Shown: positions 13,844-23,810 of the stretch, piece by piece
Layout: the number at the start of each line of letters is the position of its first letter
How positions within the stretch are numbered: position 1 is the first letter of the stretch
Notes under the pieces: generated by a model
What the model was told of the DNA's origin: nothing
The model's input: the letters and a program-made list of their open reading frames with translations, nothing else
Databases searched by the model: none
Program-made: the position numbers and the translations under genes
From: JAWKTT01 sp041398965
GTDB lineage: Bacteria; Planctomycetota; Planctomycetia; Planctomycetales; Planctomycetaceae
Assembly: GCA_041398965.1 (NCBI GenBank)
Contig: JAWKTT010000004.1
Location: 124,001 to 188,000 of the forward strand
DNA length: 64,000 nt
Direction of reading: 5' to 3'

Positions 13844-14449
13844 GTGATTCACGAAGCGCTATCATCACTCGGCATGCGCGAAGTGACGACCAGCAACTTC
13901 GGACTCCTGATCGCCTACCTCCTACCCGGACTGGTCTCGCTCTGGGGACTGTCGCACGTCTCAACAACCCTTGACCGCTGGCTCGGAGCAGACCTCGATG
14001 GCCCAACCGTCGGCGGATTTCTGTATGTGACGCTCGCATCCATCGGAGCAGGACTCACCGTCAGCACGATGCGATGGCTCATCATCGATACGCTGCATCA
14101 CCGCACGGGTATCCAGCAACCCGATTGGGACTTCACCAAACTCGGCGAACGAACCGCAGCGTTCGACGTCCTCATCGAAATCCACTACCGGTACTATCAA
14201 TTCTACGGAAACACTCTGATTGCCCTCTGGTTTGCCTACGTCACGCGATGGAGTGCTCACCAAACTTCATGGGGCGAACTCGTCGCCATCCTCGCCCTCT
14301 CGACCCTGTTCTGGTTCGCATCAAGGGATACGATCACGAAGTACTACCGCCGTGTTGCCGGTGTTTTAACGGACCGAGCATCGATGCCAGCTAGCCCTTT
14401 GGGTTCCGACGAGATGAGCGATTCTGAAGCCGACTCTCCAACGTCGTAA
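13844..14449 (+). CDS. Integral membrane protein of unknown function
   Basis: Up to 201 residues; the methionine at 13874 (MREVTTSNFGLLIAYLLPGL) is the likelier start. Hydrophobic helices: LLIAYLLPGLVSLWGLSHV, FLYVTLASIGAGLTVSTM, NTLIALWFAYVT and LVAILALSTLFWFAS, with a charged loop containing EIHYRYYQFYGN between helices 2 and 3. It is diverged from the operon at 13.8 kb. Its 3' end overlaps the end of the XRE gene, which runs in the opposite direction. No family recognised. Confidence 0.8.
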   Translation: MIHEALSSLGMREVTTSNFGLLIAYLLPGLVSLWGLSHVSTTLDRWLGADLDGPTVGGFLYVTLASIGAGLTVSTMRWLIIDTLHHRTGIQQPDWDFTKLGERTAAFDVLIEIHYRYYQFYGNTLIALWFAYVTRWSAHQTSWGELVAILALSTLFWFASRDTITKYYRRVAGVLTDRASMPASPLGSDEMSDSEADSPTS

Positions 14450-14663
14450 CGAATTCAGAAAGGTTTGTGCCGAGCGTGGCACAAATCGTCCGCAACTGAA
14501 CAATGTCCAGGCGTCGATCTCCTCGTTCCGCCTTGCTGACAAACGACTGGCTTTGGCGCAACCGATTTGCCAATTCCACTTGCGACAACCCAGCCTCACA
14601 CCGGATCTCTTTCAAGAGATCAAGTACGACTTTGTATTCAGCGGTGTAGATCGTTTTGTCCAT
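14391..14663 (-). CDS. XRE-family transcriptional regulator
   Basis: 90 residues from MDKTIYTAEYKVVLDLLKEI. The helix-turn-helix is IRCEAGLSQVELANRLRQSQ then SFVSKAERGDRRLDIVQL, the standard XRE/Cro pattern, followed by LRTICATLGTNLSEF. The longer frame up to 14789 runs through the operator region and is unlikely. A divergent small gene lies at 14763, and two palindromes between them are probably this protein's operators, so it should repress itself and the peptide gene. Confidence 0.92.
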   Translation of the reverse strand: MDKTIYTAEYKVVLDLLKEIRCEAGLSQVELANRLRQSQSFVSKAERGDRRLDIVQLRTICATLGTNLSEFVTTLESRLQNRSSRRNPKG

Positions 14664-14698
14664 CGACGCCTTGCCATCTGTTTTTCCCGATGTTAGAG

Positions 14699-14727
14699 TC
14701 CAATATGGAATAGTCCAAAATGGACTA
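14699..14727. promoter_or_regulatory. Two palindromic operators for the XRE repressor
   Basis: TCCAATATGGA (14699-14709) and TAGTCCAAAATGGACTA (14711-14727; 7-base arms around AAA) share the half-site GTCCA/TGGA. They are 12-14 bases apart centre to centre, about one helical turn, suiting two repressor dimers side by side. They lie between two divergent starts. Confidence 0.65.
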
Positions 14728-14762
14728 CCCGCATCACTCATTCTCTCACTTGGAGCGAAGCA

Positions 14763-14855
14763 ATGACCAATGGTGGAAGCAAGAAACACGGTTCCGTTCA
14801 GAAACCCAAGACCGAAGTCCCGAAAGGCGTGACCAAAGAGACCAAGAAGAAGTAG
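14763..14855 (+). CDS. 30-residue lysine-rich peptide
   Basis: ATG at 14763 has GGAG eight bases upstream. The product is MTNGGSKKHGSVQKPKTEVP and then a KGVTKETKKK tail, strongly basic and without hydrophobic segments. It lies divergent to the XRE gene behind the operator pair. Could bind nucleic acid or be an antitoxin-like or anti-repressor peptide; no homology recognised. Directly downstream an ACGCCCCG/CGGGGTGT stem (about 14880-14912) could end transcription. Confidence 0.45.
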   Translation: MTNGGSKKHGSVQKPKTEVPKGVTKETKKK

Positions 14856-15248
14856 TCACCGACAACCCGCAAAGCCTTGGACGCCCCGTTCTCCGCAGAG
14901 GGCGGGGTGTCTGTCGCATTGATGCGTTGACTCAGATCGGACAAGCGGAAGTTCTAGCCATCGTGGCTCAAACGGTTGCCGGATCGGTCAAGTTGCAGTC
15001 GAAGCCATTTGTAGATATCCGTCCGAAAACGTGCCGATTGTCGAACTCCAGGCACCGGCAGACCCGATCCATCATTTCGACCGCGGTGGCCAGTACGCCT
15101 CGAAGAGATACCGAGCCGTTATTCGTCGAGCAGCGATGCAGCAGAGATCAAGCGTCTGAGGTCCGAGAGTCGCGGCGAGCTCTGAAGAGCGTGAAACGCG
15201 GCACTTGGAGTGCGGCAGAGTTCTTTGATCCTACGGGATCGGGTAGCC
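14856..15248. other. Gene-free stretch with one copy of a short repeat
   Basis: No convincing gene. It holds a GC-rich hairpin near 14880-14912 and, at 15214-15237, a degenerate copy of a repeat (GGCAGAGTTCTTTGATCCTA) found again at 16860 and 58876. Confidence 0.4.
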
Positions 15249-16097
15249 TCACTTCCGGGGGAGGCTGAGTAACCAATCACGGATCACTGGGTCAAGGGAG
15301 GGGGCCATCGTTGTTGCGAATTGACTGTGAACCTCATCAGGAGTCTGCGTTTCCAGCTTCTTATTTCCAACGATTCGAAGTTTGCCGTTTTCCCAATAGT
15401 ACAGCACAACAGTCGCGCGCTTCCTGACACCTCCTGTCACCGACTTAGGCTTGCTGTCGGGTCGATCTGGATTCTTTTCGACGTAGGTGTCCCCCTTAAG
15501 ATCCATTGCTTTGGTCACTAAAACATAGGTTACGATGGGATCGCTCGACGTGGCTCTTAGTTCAGCAGGCAACTCCGACTGAATATCACTTATCGACGGA
15601 GGCCCATAGCCTCCGGTTTCCAAATGCGCGCTGCTATACACACGCTCGACGATCATAAGCTTACCTCGAATTTCTGTTGCTTGGCCGAGCGCAGGTCCCA
15701 AACCACTTGAGTCGACAACATAGAGACGTTCCGCGACCGCTTGTTCATCGCGTTTTGAGCGACTCCAGCTTAACCCAAAGGCAACAATCACTCCGACGAC
15801 AAATACAGCGACCAGATAAGGCCAAAAGTAAGAGATGATCCCGACAAAAATCTCTTTGGCCTGCGAGCCGCCATTGGATTCTTCTCGGCGAGACTCGGAA
15901 GACTGCTTCGTCCGGGACGTTTTCCGACTCGCTCGTGGTGGCAAGGCCGATCGTGTCATCTCCTCGCTCGAACCACTTGGGAACGTTTCGGCTTCAGGAA
16001 CCTGAACCGTTGCGCCGCAGGTCTCACAACGAAACCTTTTACCAGCGGTCTTCGCGGACACGTTTCTGACAGTGCCGCATTGGCAGGTCACTTTCAT
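15249..16097 (-). CDS. Zinc-ribbon single-pass membrane protein
   Basis: 282 residues from MKVTCQCGTVRNVSAKTAGK. The N-terminal zinc ribbon has CQC and RCETCGATVQVP (two Cys pairs), as in planctomycete proteins that begin with a zinc-ribbon. A Ser/Arg-rich linker leads to one membrane helix (FWPYLVAVFVVGVIVAFGL). The outer domain has ERVYSSAHLETGGYGPPSIS and VVLYYWENGKLRIVGNKK. The longer frame to 16184 adds an unrelated N-terminus. Topology: ribbon inside, C-terminal domain outside. Function unknown. Confidence 0.75.
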   Translation of the reverse strand: MKVTCQCGTVRNVSAKTAGKRFRCETCGATVQVPEAETFPSGSSEEMTRSALPPRASRKTSRTKQSSESRREESNGGSQAKEIFVGIISYFWPYLVAVFVVGVIVAFGLSWSRSKRDEQAVAERLYVVDSSGLGPALGQATEIRGKLMIVERVYSSAHLETGGYGPPSISDIQSELPAELRATSSDPIVTYVLVTKAMDLKGDTYVEKNPDRPDSKPKSVTGGVRKRATVVLYYWENGKLRIVGNKKLETQTPDEVHSQFATTMAPSLDPVIRDWLLSLPRK

Positions 16098-16917
16098 GAT
16101 GCAGTCAACCTTTGAAATTGGGCAGCGGATTTCGATGGACAGCTTTTTCGGCACCTTCGACAGCAGGCTATTGAAGTGTGACATTTGGCGACATCACGAT
16201 AAACCCCAGATCGCCGAACGACGCGCGCAAGACAAACGCGACCAAGACTTGAATAAAGCTTAACCCACTGGCACCGCTTCGTTGATACCGATGGCGACAG
16301 CGCACCGGACGACATCCCAACTTTTCTTGGTCAACCAATCGGCTCTCACTCAATCGCAACAATGGCCACGCCAGCATGCATGCTGTTCCTTCATTGGCGA
16401 TTGTCCCATGGCGGGACTCGGAATGCAATCATCCCTTTGCAAATCATGCCAAACCTCTCCTTCAAACAACAAATAGATGTTCCGTCTCACGACATCAGCC
16501 GCAGGGTCGTCTGTGAAACTTTCTTGAAATGGCAGCCCGTGAATACGTTGAGAACAAACACGAAGTGCGGAATCAATCTAAAAAGCGCACGGAGCGAATG
16601 AAACCGGAAACGAGATCGGCGATGTCGGTGGCAAGGTCACATGCTGCGAACGACTTTGCGGTTTGTCGATGTTCTATCATCGACGCAGCGAGAGAAAGAT
16701 GCAGACGATCCGAGGCCCTCTTGCTCAGAGCGACGAAGGCTCGCACCGACTATGGAATTTGCCCACTTCAAGAGTCCATGTACACGCTGTTTCGACTCGG
16801 AACGACGAAAAATGCCATCGACCTCTAATGCTAGCACCAATTTGCCTAACAGCCCTTCGTTCGGCGGAGTGTTTTGACCCTACCGGAAAGTTGCAACCTT
16901 GTTCTGTCGCACCTCAC
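16098..16917. other. Gene-free stretch, likely decayed sequence
   Basis: Only short overlapping frames on both strands, none with family character. At 16860-16886 lies TTCGGCGGAGTGTTTTGACC, nearly identical to 58876-58900, where it sits beside an IS-type integrase remnant; this stretch may be IS debris. Confidence 0.45.
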
Positions 16918-18654
16918 TCAATTGGTGCGACATGCGTAAATTGCCCGCGTTCCCGCCCAAAGTAACCCAAAAACACAGATCGGCCAAACACCGAATTCGA
17001 GGCTGCGACACAAAAATGCGAGATCCCGTTTTCCGCGATACTGACCCTGTACTCGGTCATTTTCCAGTCGTCGCAGTTCGAAGCGAGTTAACTGGGAATA
17101 CTCCGACATTGTAAGTTGTCGGACTTCGACAGACCTTTCGACCCGACGGCTTGCATTAACGAAGCCTCCTCCGTCTCGAAAGGTCGGAACGACCACGTCC
17201 ATCGCCGCAACCACTCGCAATAGTTCGTCATTCTCCCAGGGTTGCTTGTCTGAAATATTGCATGTCAAGCTCATTGGCGACTTCAACCCGTTGCTCCTGT
17301 ATGGATTGGAAATTGACTCTCCCCAATCCTGCGAACTTTTGGCCGGGGTTGCTGCGTAGGACATGCCGTTTATTGTCACACTTGCGTTACTTCCATACCA
17401 GTGCCCCTTGATTCCGCCGGATCCGAAATCAGCGATCACATCGCCCCACCCCCGGTTAAGTGATTCGCCTCCCCGGTGCGAATAGTAGATCGAAACGCCT
17501 TCTTCGATTTGACCAGTCCATCTTGGTGTCGAGGAAGCGATCAACTCATTCACCAACGGAGGAACTCCCGATGATGCTGAAGTAGATTCTGAGACAAATG
17601 TCTCAAATGAAAGCTGCGAGGCGGCTAACTCCTGCTCATCGGGAAAGGGGGAAGCCTTCCTTGCCGCCTCAAGTGCCACCAATCCAGTGAGCGACACGAT
17701 AACTGCAAACAGACATTGAGTCCACGAAAACCGCTGCACTGGCCGAGCTTCGGCCGGCATTGTCCGCAATCGAAATCGGCTTTGGTCGAGCAAGTAGAGA
17801 AGCGGTAGGCAGGCAAACCCGCAAACCATGCATAGTAGCTTGAAGTCACCCCGAATCGCCGCAATTCGGGGAGCGAGTTGATCCCATGCCAAATCACCAT
17901 GAAACATGTCGTAGAACAGGATGATGGCGGCAACGGTCAGTATCACACTCATTATTCCGTATGGTAACCACGCGAAACCGTAACCAGCTTCAATTGCAGG
18001 CTTTGTCGGCACTTGCGGTCCCCTTCTGATGACGCAGAAAGCACTCCAGACTGATTGCAGAAGATAGACGGGCGACAGAATCACCGCGTTCAACAAGACG
18101 GGAACCTGGGAATCACACCAAAACAGAATGCGAAGCACTACCTTCAAAATGACCACAGAAATAACCGCTGTTAGCGTCGCTATTACCGAGATGATGGCAA
18201 GCATCAAGGAACGTATCCACATTGGCGGAAGTCCTGCATCTGGCGAAAACTGTACGCCTAACAGCGACCGCAGAATGCTTGACGTCTCTGGAAACAAGAA
18301 GGCACCCACAATTGCACCAACTAGCGTCGACGTGGCCAGCACAATCACAAATCGGCGAAGCAACGGCGGCCATCGCGTTTGTTGCCTTTCTGGGAAAGGT
18401 TGACTTGGAACAGGAATGATCGTGGCTGCTGTGCTAACGAGTGCTTTCGCAGTACCGTGCGCAAACGTAACTGCATGCAACGAGAGGATCACAGAGGCAG
18501 GTTCCCATGTTGTACTTCCAACCTTCCGTACGGGCGAATCCTCCTTGAGTGTACCAGCGGCACCTAGCTTTCGAACTTGCTTGATCGTCAACGGTCCAAC
18601 ATCATTTCCATCGATTCTGCATATCCATTGCCTGTAATTTTGGGTACTGGACAT
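16918..18654 (-). CDS. GYF_2-domain multi-pass membrane protein
   Basis: 578 residues from MSSTQNYRQWICRIDGNDVG. The first 50 residues form a GYF_2 domain: VGPLTIKQVRKLGAAGTLKE then DSPVRKVGSTTWEPA, common at the N-terminus of planctomycete membrane proteins. About seven hydrophobic helices follow (FVIVLATSTLVGAIVGAFLF; LMLAIISVIATLTAVISVVI; YGIMSVILTVAAIILFYDMF; others), then a soluble domain with TPRWTGQIEEGVSIYYSHRG and a last helix near the C-terminus. The frame upstream of 18654 lacks coding character. Function unknown; possibly a chromosomal gene between accessory blocks. Confidence 0.85.
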   Translation of the reverse strand: MSSTQNYRQWICRIDGNDVGPLTIKQVRKLGAAGTLKEDSPVRKVGSTTWEPASVILSLHAVTFAHGTAKALVSTAATIIPVPSQPFPERQQTRWPPLLRRFVIVLATSTLVGAIVGAFLFPETSSILRSLLGVQFSPDAGLPPMWIRSLMLAIISVIATLTAVISVVILKVVLRILFWCDSQVPVLLNAVILSPVYLLQSVWSAFCVIRRGPQVPTKPAIEAGYGFAWLPYGIMSVILTVAAIILFYDMFHGDLAWDQLAPRIAAIRGDFKLLCMVCGFACLPLLYLLDQSRFRLRTMPAEARPVQRFSWTQCLFAVIVSLTGLVALEAARKASPFPDEQELAASQLSFETFVSESTSASSGVPPLVNELIASSTPRWTGQIEEGVSIYYSHRGGESLNRGWGDVIADFGSGGIKGHWYGSNASVTINGMSYAATPAKSSQDWGESISNPYRSNGLKSPMSLTCNISDKQPWENDELLRVVAAMDVVVPTFRDGGGFVNASRRVERSVEVRQLTMSEYSQLTRFELRRLENDRVQGQYRGKRDLAFLCRSLEFGVWPICVFGLLWAGTRAIYACRTN

Positions 18655-19072
18655 GGCGGGTGGCTTCCGGAAGGTCTGTGGCAAATGAGGTAAGGTTGCC
18701 AACTGGGTCGAGTTATTCTCAGAGGTTGTATTGCATCGCGATGAAGAACGATGACGTATCCTCTTGAGACGTTGAATCCTCAGCCGCTCAAAAAGAGCAG
18801 TGAAATACCCTGCCATTCAGTCTACGATGGACACCAAACAAGTACCAGCCCCAAGCGGTTTGAACGCCCAATCGCTGGATTCCGAGGTGCTGGCCTTTCG
18901 GGCCAATTCAAGTCTCGTAGTCCACTTCATGAGATCGTTAGCAAAGCGGACTGACAACCAAGACAGTCGCCACAACTGCTGTCGCCTTTCGTTGCTCGCA
19001 GTTCAATGCACGAGGCATGCCGAATGAATACCACAGGGACCGCAACGTGTCCCAGTTCTTTCGGGTTACATC

Positions 19073-21235
19073 TCAGTCGGGCAGCCGACCGTGCCGTTGG
19101 CGGGAGACTGCTCGGATGATGTGGGATCGTTTGGGGGTGTACTTGGGTGGGGGGAGGGTGGTCATGGAGAATGTGTGTGGGGTGCCTGAGGTGAGGAGGC
19201 GGAGGTAGGCGTGGTATTTGGGGATGCGCATCAGGTTGTCGGGGGTGAGGCCGAGGCTGAGGAGGCTGGCGAGGATTTCGGCGTCGCGGGGGCCGACGGT
19301 CATGCAGAGGGTGGTGCCGCAGTTGCCGAGGACGCCGGCCAGTGTGGCGGGGTCGAGTTGTTCTAGCATCTGCGTCGAGAGGACATAGCTGGTGCGGTAC
19401 TTGCGGGATTCGGCCAGGGCATCGGCCATCGTCGAATTCCCTTCCGACAAGTACGAGTGAAACTCGTCGACGACCACCACGCAATCCGGTCGTTGTGACT
19501 CCGGAACGTCTGCCCGACTCATCGCGGCAACTTGCAAACTGGAGAGCAGTAGCGAGCCGAGCAACGTTGACGCATCTTGGCCGACGGTTCCCTTCGAGAG
19601 ATTGCAGATCAGGATGCCTGAACGGTCCATGACCGACCGCAACTGAATCCCCTTCTCCCCGGCGGTGAGGATCGTTTGCAAGCGTTCATTGGTCGTAAAC
19701 GCCCCCAGCTTGTTCTGCAGACTGGCGATGTACTGCGTGCGGTCCCGGTCGTTCCAGCGGTTGAACTCGGTCAACCAGAACTCACGGACTGCTTCATTCC
19801 GGACATGAGCCACGATCGACTTCCGATAGTTTGCATCGACCAACAGCCTCTGAATCCCGGTCAGCGAAGCGTGCGTCGTCCCGATCAACGACAGCAGGCA
19901 ATTGCGGAAGATGTGCAGTAGCCTGGGGGCAGAGCCGTCGTCGAAGCCGAACACGTTCTTGAACGAGGTCAGCACTCCATCGGCGATCAACGTCGGGTCT
20001 GTTCCGGGTGGGCCGAGCATCGGGTTGAACCCGACCGGTGCCACACGATCGGACGCATCGAACAGGATGACCTCGTTCGTACGATGTTTCGGGACGACAT
20101 CGAGCACTTCGTCAGCAAGTTGGCCGTGCGGGTCGATCAGGATGACCCCTCGGTTCGCCTCCATCTGCTGTCGGACGACGTTCAACAGGAACGTCGACTT
20201 CCCACAGCCGGTCTTGCCGATGGCGATCAGGTGTCGCCGGAGATCGTCCATGGCGATCCCGAACTGATTCCGCTGCTGCCGAAACTGCACCCGACCCAGC
20301 ACCGTTTCGTCCCCCCTCCCTTTCTTTGAGGCGAGACTGACCGGCGGTTCAATCTCCTTGAATTCCGACCGCTGCATCCTCGACACCGCGTCTCCCGACG
20401 CGGTCAACGGATGCCACAGCGTCGCAATCTCTTTGGTCGTCAGCAGGAACCCTCGTGTCGGTCGGCGTGTCCCGGTAACCACCACAAATCGAGCATCACT
20501 CGTGAACCGTCCAAACGCCCCCGCGACCTCTCGCAACTTCCGCTGAGCCACCTCTTCAGCATCGATCGAAGCGACAACCGAGATCGTCAGCCAACACTCG
20601 AACAACGGCTCGATCAGCTTATCACACGGTTCCAGCGAAGGACTGCTTCCCCGACGACAAAAGTATCGCAACACGACCGACCAGAACCTCGCCCTCCGAC
20701 GATGACTCGTGGCCCACTTTACATACCACCGTCCGCAGACCGCTCGTCGGAACCCTGCTCGCACTCGTCGTTGAACCCGCATCCCCTGCCGGACGCGTCG
20801 TTCGGTGGCGGGTTGCAGCATCAGGTCCAGTTGACACTCCAGCCTGCCGGAGTGACCGGTACGAATCGCAGAGAGCAGACCAGCGACCGGATCCGCAAAC
20901 TGTCGTCCATCAGTCGTGTCCAGGAACTCCTCGAACGTCCGCATCGACCAGATGTCAGGACTCAACCGCAATGACGTCGACCAATCGTTCCGTTCAGGTC
21001 TCTCATCATCTCGTCTCGACTGCACCGTTGTTCCCGGATAGGCATCTTGCAGTTCCTGCAGAAACAACACCCGCGAATCGTCCGGCAGGTCGACGCTCAT
21101 CCCGACACTCCCCTCTCGCGAGCGCAGTTGCAGGTGGATGGGAGCCGCATCGGCACGATGGATCGCCCGGAGCAGAGACTCAGTATGCAGGGGACCTCGG
21201 GTGTTGCCGCTGGGGGGACGGATGTCGAGTTGCAT
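19073..21235 (-). CDS. TraD/VirD4-type conjugative coupling ATPase
   Basis: 720 residues. P-loop IAIGKTGCGKSTFLLNVVRQ (about 350), then GVILIDPHGQLADEVLD, the hallmark of TraG/TraD/VirD4 and HerA-like DNA pumps. Walker B is DCVVVVDEFHSYLS, followed by LAESRKYRTSYVLSTQMLEQ and a sensor-like LGNCGTTLCMTVG. The N-terminal third has no obvious membrane helix and may bind DNA. It would move DNA at the membrane during transfer or partition. The 3' end (19090-19350) is strongly purine-biased on the plus strand. No relaxase is adjacent. Confidence 0.9.
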   Translation of the reverse strand: MQLDIRPPSGNTRGPLHTESLLRAIHRADAAPIHLQLRSREGSVGMSVDLPDDSRVLFLQELQDAYPGTTVQSRRDDERPERNDWSTSLRLSPDIWSMRTFEEFLDTTDGRQFADPVAGLLSAIRTGHSGRLECQLDLMLQPATERRVRQGMRVQRRVRAGFRRAVCGRWYVKWATSHRRRARFWSVVLRYFCRRGSSPSLEPCDKLIEPLFECWLTISVVASIDAEEVAQRKLREVAGAFGRFTSDARFVVVTGTRRPTRGFLLTTKEIATLWHPLTASGDAVSRMQRSEFKEIEPPVSLASKKGRGDETVLGRVQFRQQRNQFGIAMDDLRRHLIAIGKTGCGKSTFLLNVVRQQMEANRGVILIDPHGQLADEVLDVVPKHRTNEVILFDASDRVAPVGFNPMLGPPGTDPTLIADGVLTSFKNVFGFDDGSAPRLLHIFRNCLLSLIGTTHASLTGIQRLLVDANYRKSIVAHVRNEAVREFWLTEFNRWNDRDRTQYIASLQNKLGAFTTNERLQTILTAGEKGIQLRSVMDRSGILICNLSKGTVGQDASTLLGSLLLSSLQVAAMSRADVPESQRPDCVVVVDEFHSYLSEGNSTMADALAESRKYRTSYVLSTQMLEQLDPATLAGVLGNCGTTLCMTVGPRDAEILASLLSLGLTPDNLMRIPKYHAYLRLLTSGTPHTFSMTTLPPPKYTPKRSHIIRAVSRQRHGRLPD

Positions 21236-21581
21236 AGGTTATGTCAGGTTTCCCGCTCCGCATTGGAAACCGCAACGGAGCGGCCCGTCGTGCCCGGACT
21301 CCCGGCCAACGATCCATCGTCCCCAAAACGTGCAACAAGTTCGAGTCGCTTCCTTCAGCCCTACCGGGGCGACGCCACCGCAACCAGCAACGCTGAAGGA
21401 CGTTCGGCGAGAGACAACAGACGACCGCTCGATCACGGTCCATGCCGTGCAGGGAAAGGGCTACCTGCGGGAATTCATCGTACCACCGTGGGAGCGCAAG
21501 AGTCACTTGAGTTCGCCAGTTTTTTGACGCCACGATGCTGGCGACCTGTCAACGCGAACCTCGCCTCATCGTGGCGACGGG
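21236..21581. other. Intergenic region, hairpin only
   Basis: No gene supported. CCGCTCCG (21253-21260) and CGGAGCGG (21276-21283) form an inverted repeat just upstream of the coupling ATPase start. Confidence 0.35.
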
Positions 21582-22532
21582 TCAGCGCACAACAGACGGC
21601 CAGTGCCGTGACTCAGCAGCCACAGCGGGGCTGGGATGGATCGCACTCTGCACCAACCGATTGAGCTGCACCTGACGCATGATCTCGGTTCCCCGGCTCC
21701 GTTCATCAACGGAGGGGACGAGGAGTCGTTGGGTCTGCCGATGGTCGATCACGACCGATCGAGTGAATGGGTCAGCCTCTTCCAACGTATCCTGTAGCAC
21801 CCCTACAAAGACGGTTCGTTCTCGATTCTGCATCAGTTGATCGGCTAGTGCGAGGATGTGCTGGAGTCGTTGGTCGCTGCGGGTGGTGATGAACAGGACG
21901 AGATACCGGTGCGGATCATTCGCGGCGAACTGCGACTGGTGAGCATCGTAGCCTCGGATCTTGCGTTCGATGGACTCGGTGTCTTGTCTCGTGCGGATCC
22001 GTTCGGTGCCGTTGTCGAGTTCGACGACGAAGTTGTAGGTCTTGCCCGTTGGCGTGAGCAGCTGGAATCCGCAGTCGGGGTACAGCGTGAACCCGTTCGC
22101 CTCCAGTTTGAAGCTGTTCTCGCGGGCGAAGTGCTGGAGGGTGATGCCGTGGCGATGACCACAGACCGCGATGTGGGTGATAACCTCCGACAGGGCGTGC
22201 GTGTGCTGGTGATGGCCGTGGCTGATCTCCTCGAAGTAGCGACGCCGGGGCAATGCGGCATCGGTGCCGTAGAGCAGGCGGTAGCCCTCGCGGGTCAGTT
22301 TGAAGTAGCGGGGGGAACGTCCACCGGTCGCCAGAGCGTAGGGCCACGAGCGAATCAGTTGGGAGTTGGTCAACCTGCGGAGTCGTCGACGGAGATTGTG
22401 TTCATCCCGAAACGGAGCCGCGAATGTCTGGCTCAGTTTGCAGAGTTGCGTACTGGTGAGGGGTGTCCGGTCGAGGGCGGTCAGGATGTCGAGGTCGCGG
22501 GGGCCGATGTTGGTTTGGAATCTCTTTGGCAT
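21582..22532 (-). CDS. Replication-relaxation family protein (copy 1)
   Basis: 316 residues from MPKRFQTNIGPRDLDILTAL. A winged-helix opening (ILTALDRTPLTSTQLCKLSQ; RRRLRRLTNSQLIRSWPYAL) precedes an alpha/beta domain with HTHALSEVITHIAVCG and NFVVELDNGTERIRTRQDTE, the pattern of the replication-relaxation family on plasmids and ICEs. The frame above 22532 is only antisense of the primase gene. Divergent from the primase with 45 bases between starts. It probably binds element DNA at replication or nicking sites; the exact activity is not established. Confidence 0.85.
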   Translation of the reverse strand: MPKRFQTNIGPRDLDILTALDRTPLTSTQLCKLSQTFAAPFRDEHNLRRRLRRLTNSQLIRSWPYALATGGRSPRYFKLTREGYRLLYGTDAALPRRRYFEEISHGHHQHTHALSEVITHIAVCGHRHGITLQHFARENSFKLEANGFTLYPDCGFQLLTPTGKTYNFVVELDNGTERIRTRQDTESIERKIRGYDAHQSQFAANDPHRYLVLFITTRSDQRLQHILALADQLMQNRERTVFVGVLQDTLEEADPFTRSVVIDHRQTQRLLVPSVDERSRGTEIMRQVQLNRLVQSAIHPSPAVAAESRHWPSVVR

Positions 22533-22577
22533 CTGTTCCGTTCGAGTGTACCATGACTCCGAATTACTTCCGCTTGC

Positions 22578-23810
22578 ATGCCTCCCCAAAAGTATGGCTA
22601 CATGAATGACGTCGACCAATTGATCGAGCAGACCAGCGTCGATCAGGTGCTGACGTACTACGGCAAGCCGCCCACCACGAAGACGAGCGGCGAGCATCGC
22701 CTGCAATGCGTGTTCAACGAAGCGTGTGCCGACAGCCAGTACGGCAACCTCACGATCCGTCTGGATGATCCGATCAACCGCATCTACTGCCACTCCTGCG
22801 GAGTCCGGGGGAACCTGTTGACGCTGCTCCACGGTTTGGAATATCACCGACCTCCGACCGGTGACAAACTCCGTGGCGACGAGTTCAAAGCCGCCGTCGC
22901 CAAGCTCCGCGAGATCGCCGGACAATTGACAACCGAGACCGGCGTCCCCAGAACGACTCCAGCGTCACCCGTCGTCGAGTCCCCCACTCCCCAGCCGGTG
23001 AATGTGCCGCTCGTGCGTCACGAGAAGGAAGCGGCCCGCGAACTCGCCAACCTCTGCGATGAACTGGTGACCGACGTCGCCCTGATGAGTCCCGAAGCGG
23101 CTCAGTACGTCCGCAAGCGCCCCTGGATGACCCCCAAGTTAATGCAGAAGTGGGGCGTCGGCTGGATCCCCGGCAACGGACGCTCCCTGTTCCGCAAGAA
23201 TTACTTAGTCTACACCCATCGTAACCTAAGAGGTGAAGTGATTAGCTATTCGGGCCGCGATGTGTCGTTCGAGACGAAATGGCAGAAGTGGCTCCGTGAC
23301 GGCAAACCCGAAGGGAAGAAGCCGAACAAACACCGCTACGTCACCGGCTACCACAAAGGCCAGGAACTCTATGGCAGCCAATCGACCCGCCTCAAAGAAC
23401 CCTACGTTCAAGAGTCCCTCAACCGACGCGGCATCGTCGTCGTGGAAGGGATGAACGAAGTCCTCCGCCTGGAAACCCTCGGCGTCGCCGCCATCGCCCT
23501 CGGCAGCAACAAAGCCACCGATACCCAGATCGAGAAACTGACCCGCTTCGCAAAGCAAGCCGCCCACAACCGCATCACCCTCCTCCCCGACTGCGACGAA
23601 GAAGGCGAATCCGCCTTCAAAGACCTCCTCTGGAAACTCGCCGAACACCAAGTCCAAGTCCGTCTCGCCTGCACCAGCCACATGTTCAACGGCCACTTTG
23701 CCGGACTTCAACCGGAGGACCTGAGTGAGGAACAGTGGCAACAGATCGAAGAACTTTTTTCAGAAAATAACCCTCCCAACTTCAAAATGGTTGAGCCAAT
23801 CTTCCTGTGA
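22578..23810 (+). CDS. DnaG-type primase, zinc finger plus TOPRIM
   Basis: 410 residues. The N-terminal zinc finger has CVFNEACADSQYGNLTIRLD then IYCHSCGVRGNLLTLL. The catalytic part contains GWIPGNGRSLFRKNYLVYTH, SGRDVSFETKWQKWL and the TOPRIM elements VVVEGMNEVLRLETLGVAAI, ALGSNKA and LLPDCDEEG. It makes RNA primers for DNA replication; the C-terminal helicase-binding domain of chromosomal DnaG is lacking, as in many element primases. Divergent neighbour of the replication-relaxation gene. Confidence 0.92.
   Translation: MPPQKYGYMNDVDQLIEQTSVDQVLTYYGKPPTTKTSGEHRLQCVFNEACADSQYGNLTIRLDDPINRIYCHSCGVRGNLLTLLHGLEYHRPPTGDKLRGDEFKAAVAKLREIAGQLTTETGVPRTTPASPVVESPTPQPVNVPLVRHEKEAARELANLCDELVTDVALMSPEAAQYVRKRPWMTPKLMQKWGVGWIPGNGRSLFRKNYLVYTHRNLRGEVISYSGRDVSFETKWQKWLRDGKPEGKKPNKHRYVTGYHKGQELYGSQSTRLKEPYVQESLNRRGIVVVEGMNEVLRLETLGVAAIALGSNKATDTQIEKLTRFAKQAAHNRITLLPDCDEEGESAFKDLLWKLAEHQVQVRLACTSHMFNGHFAGLQPEDLSEEQWQQIEELFSENNPPNFKMVEPIFL

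Noticed and set aside
22533..22925. N-terminal extension of the replication-relaxation protein
   Set aside because: It overlaps the divergent primase gene and lacks coding character; the winged-helix start at 22532 is natural.
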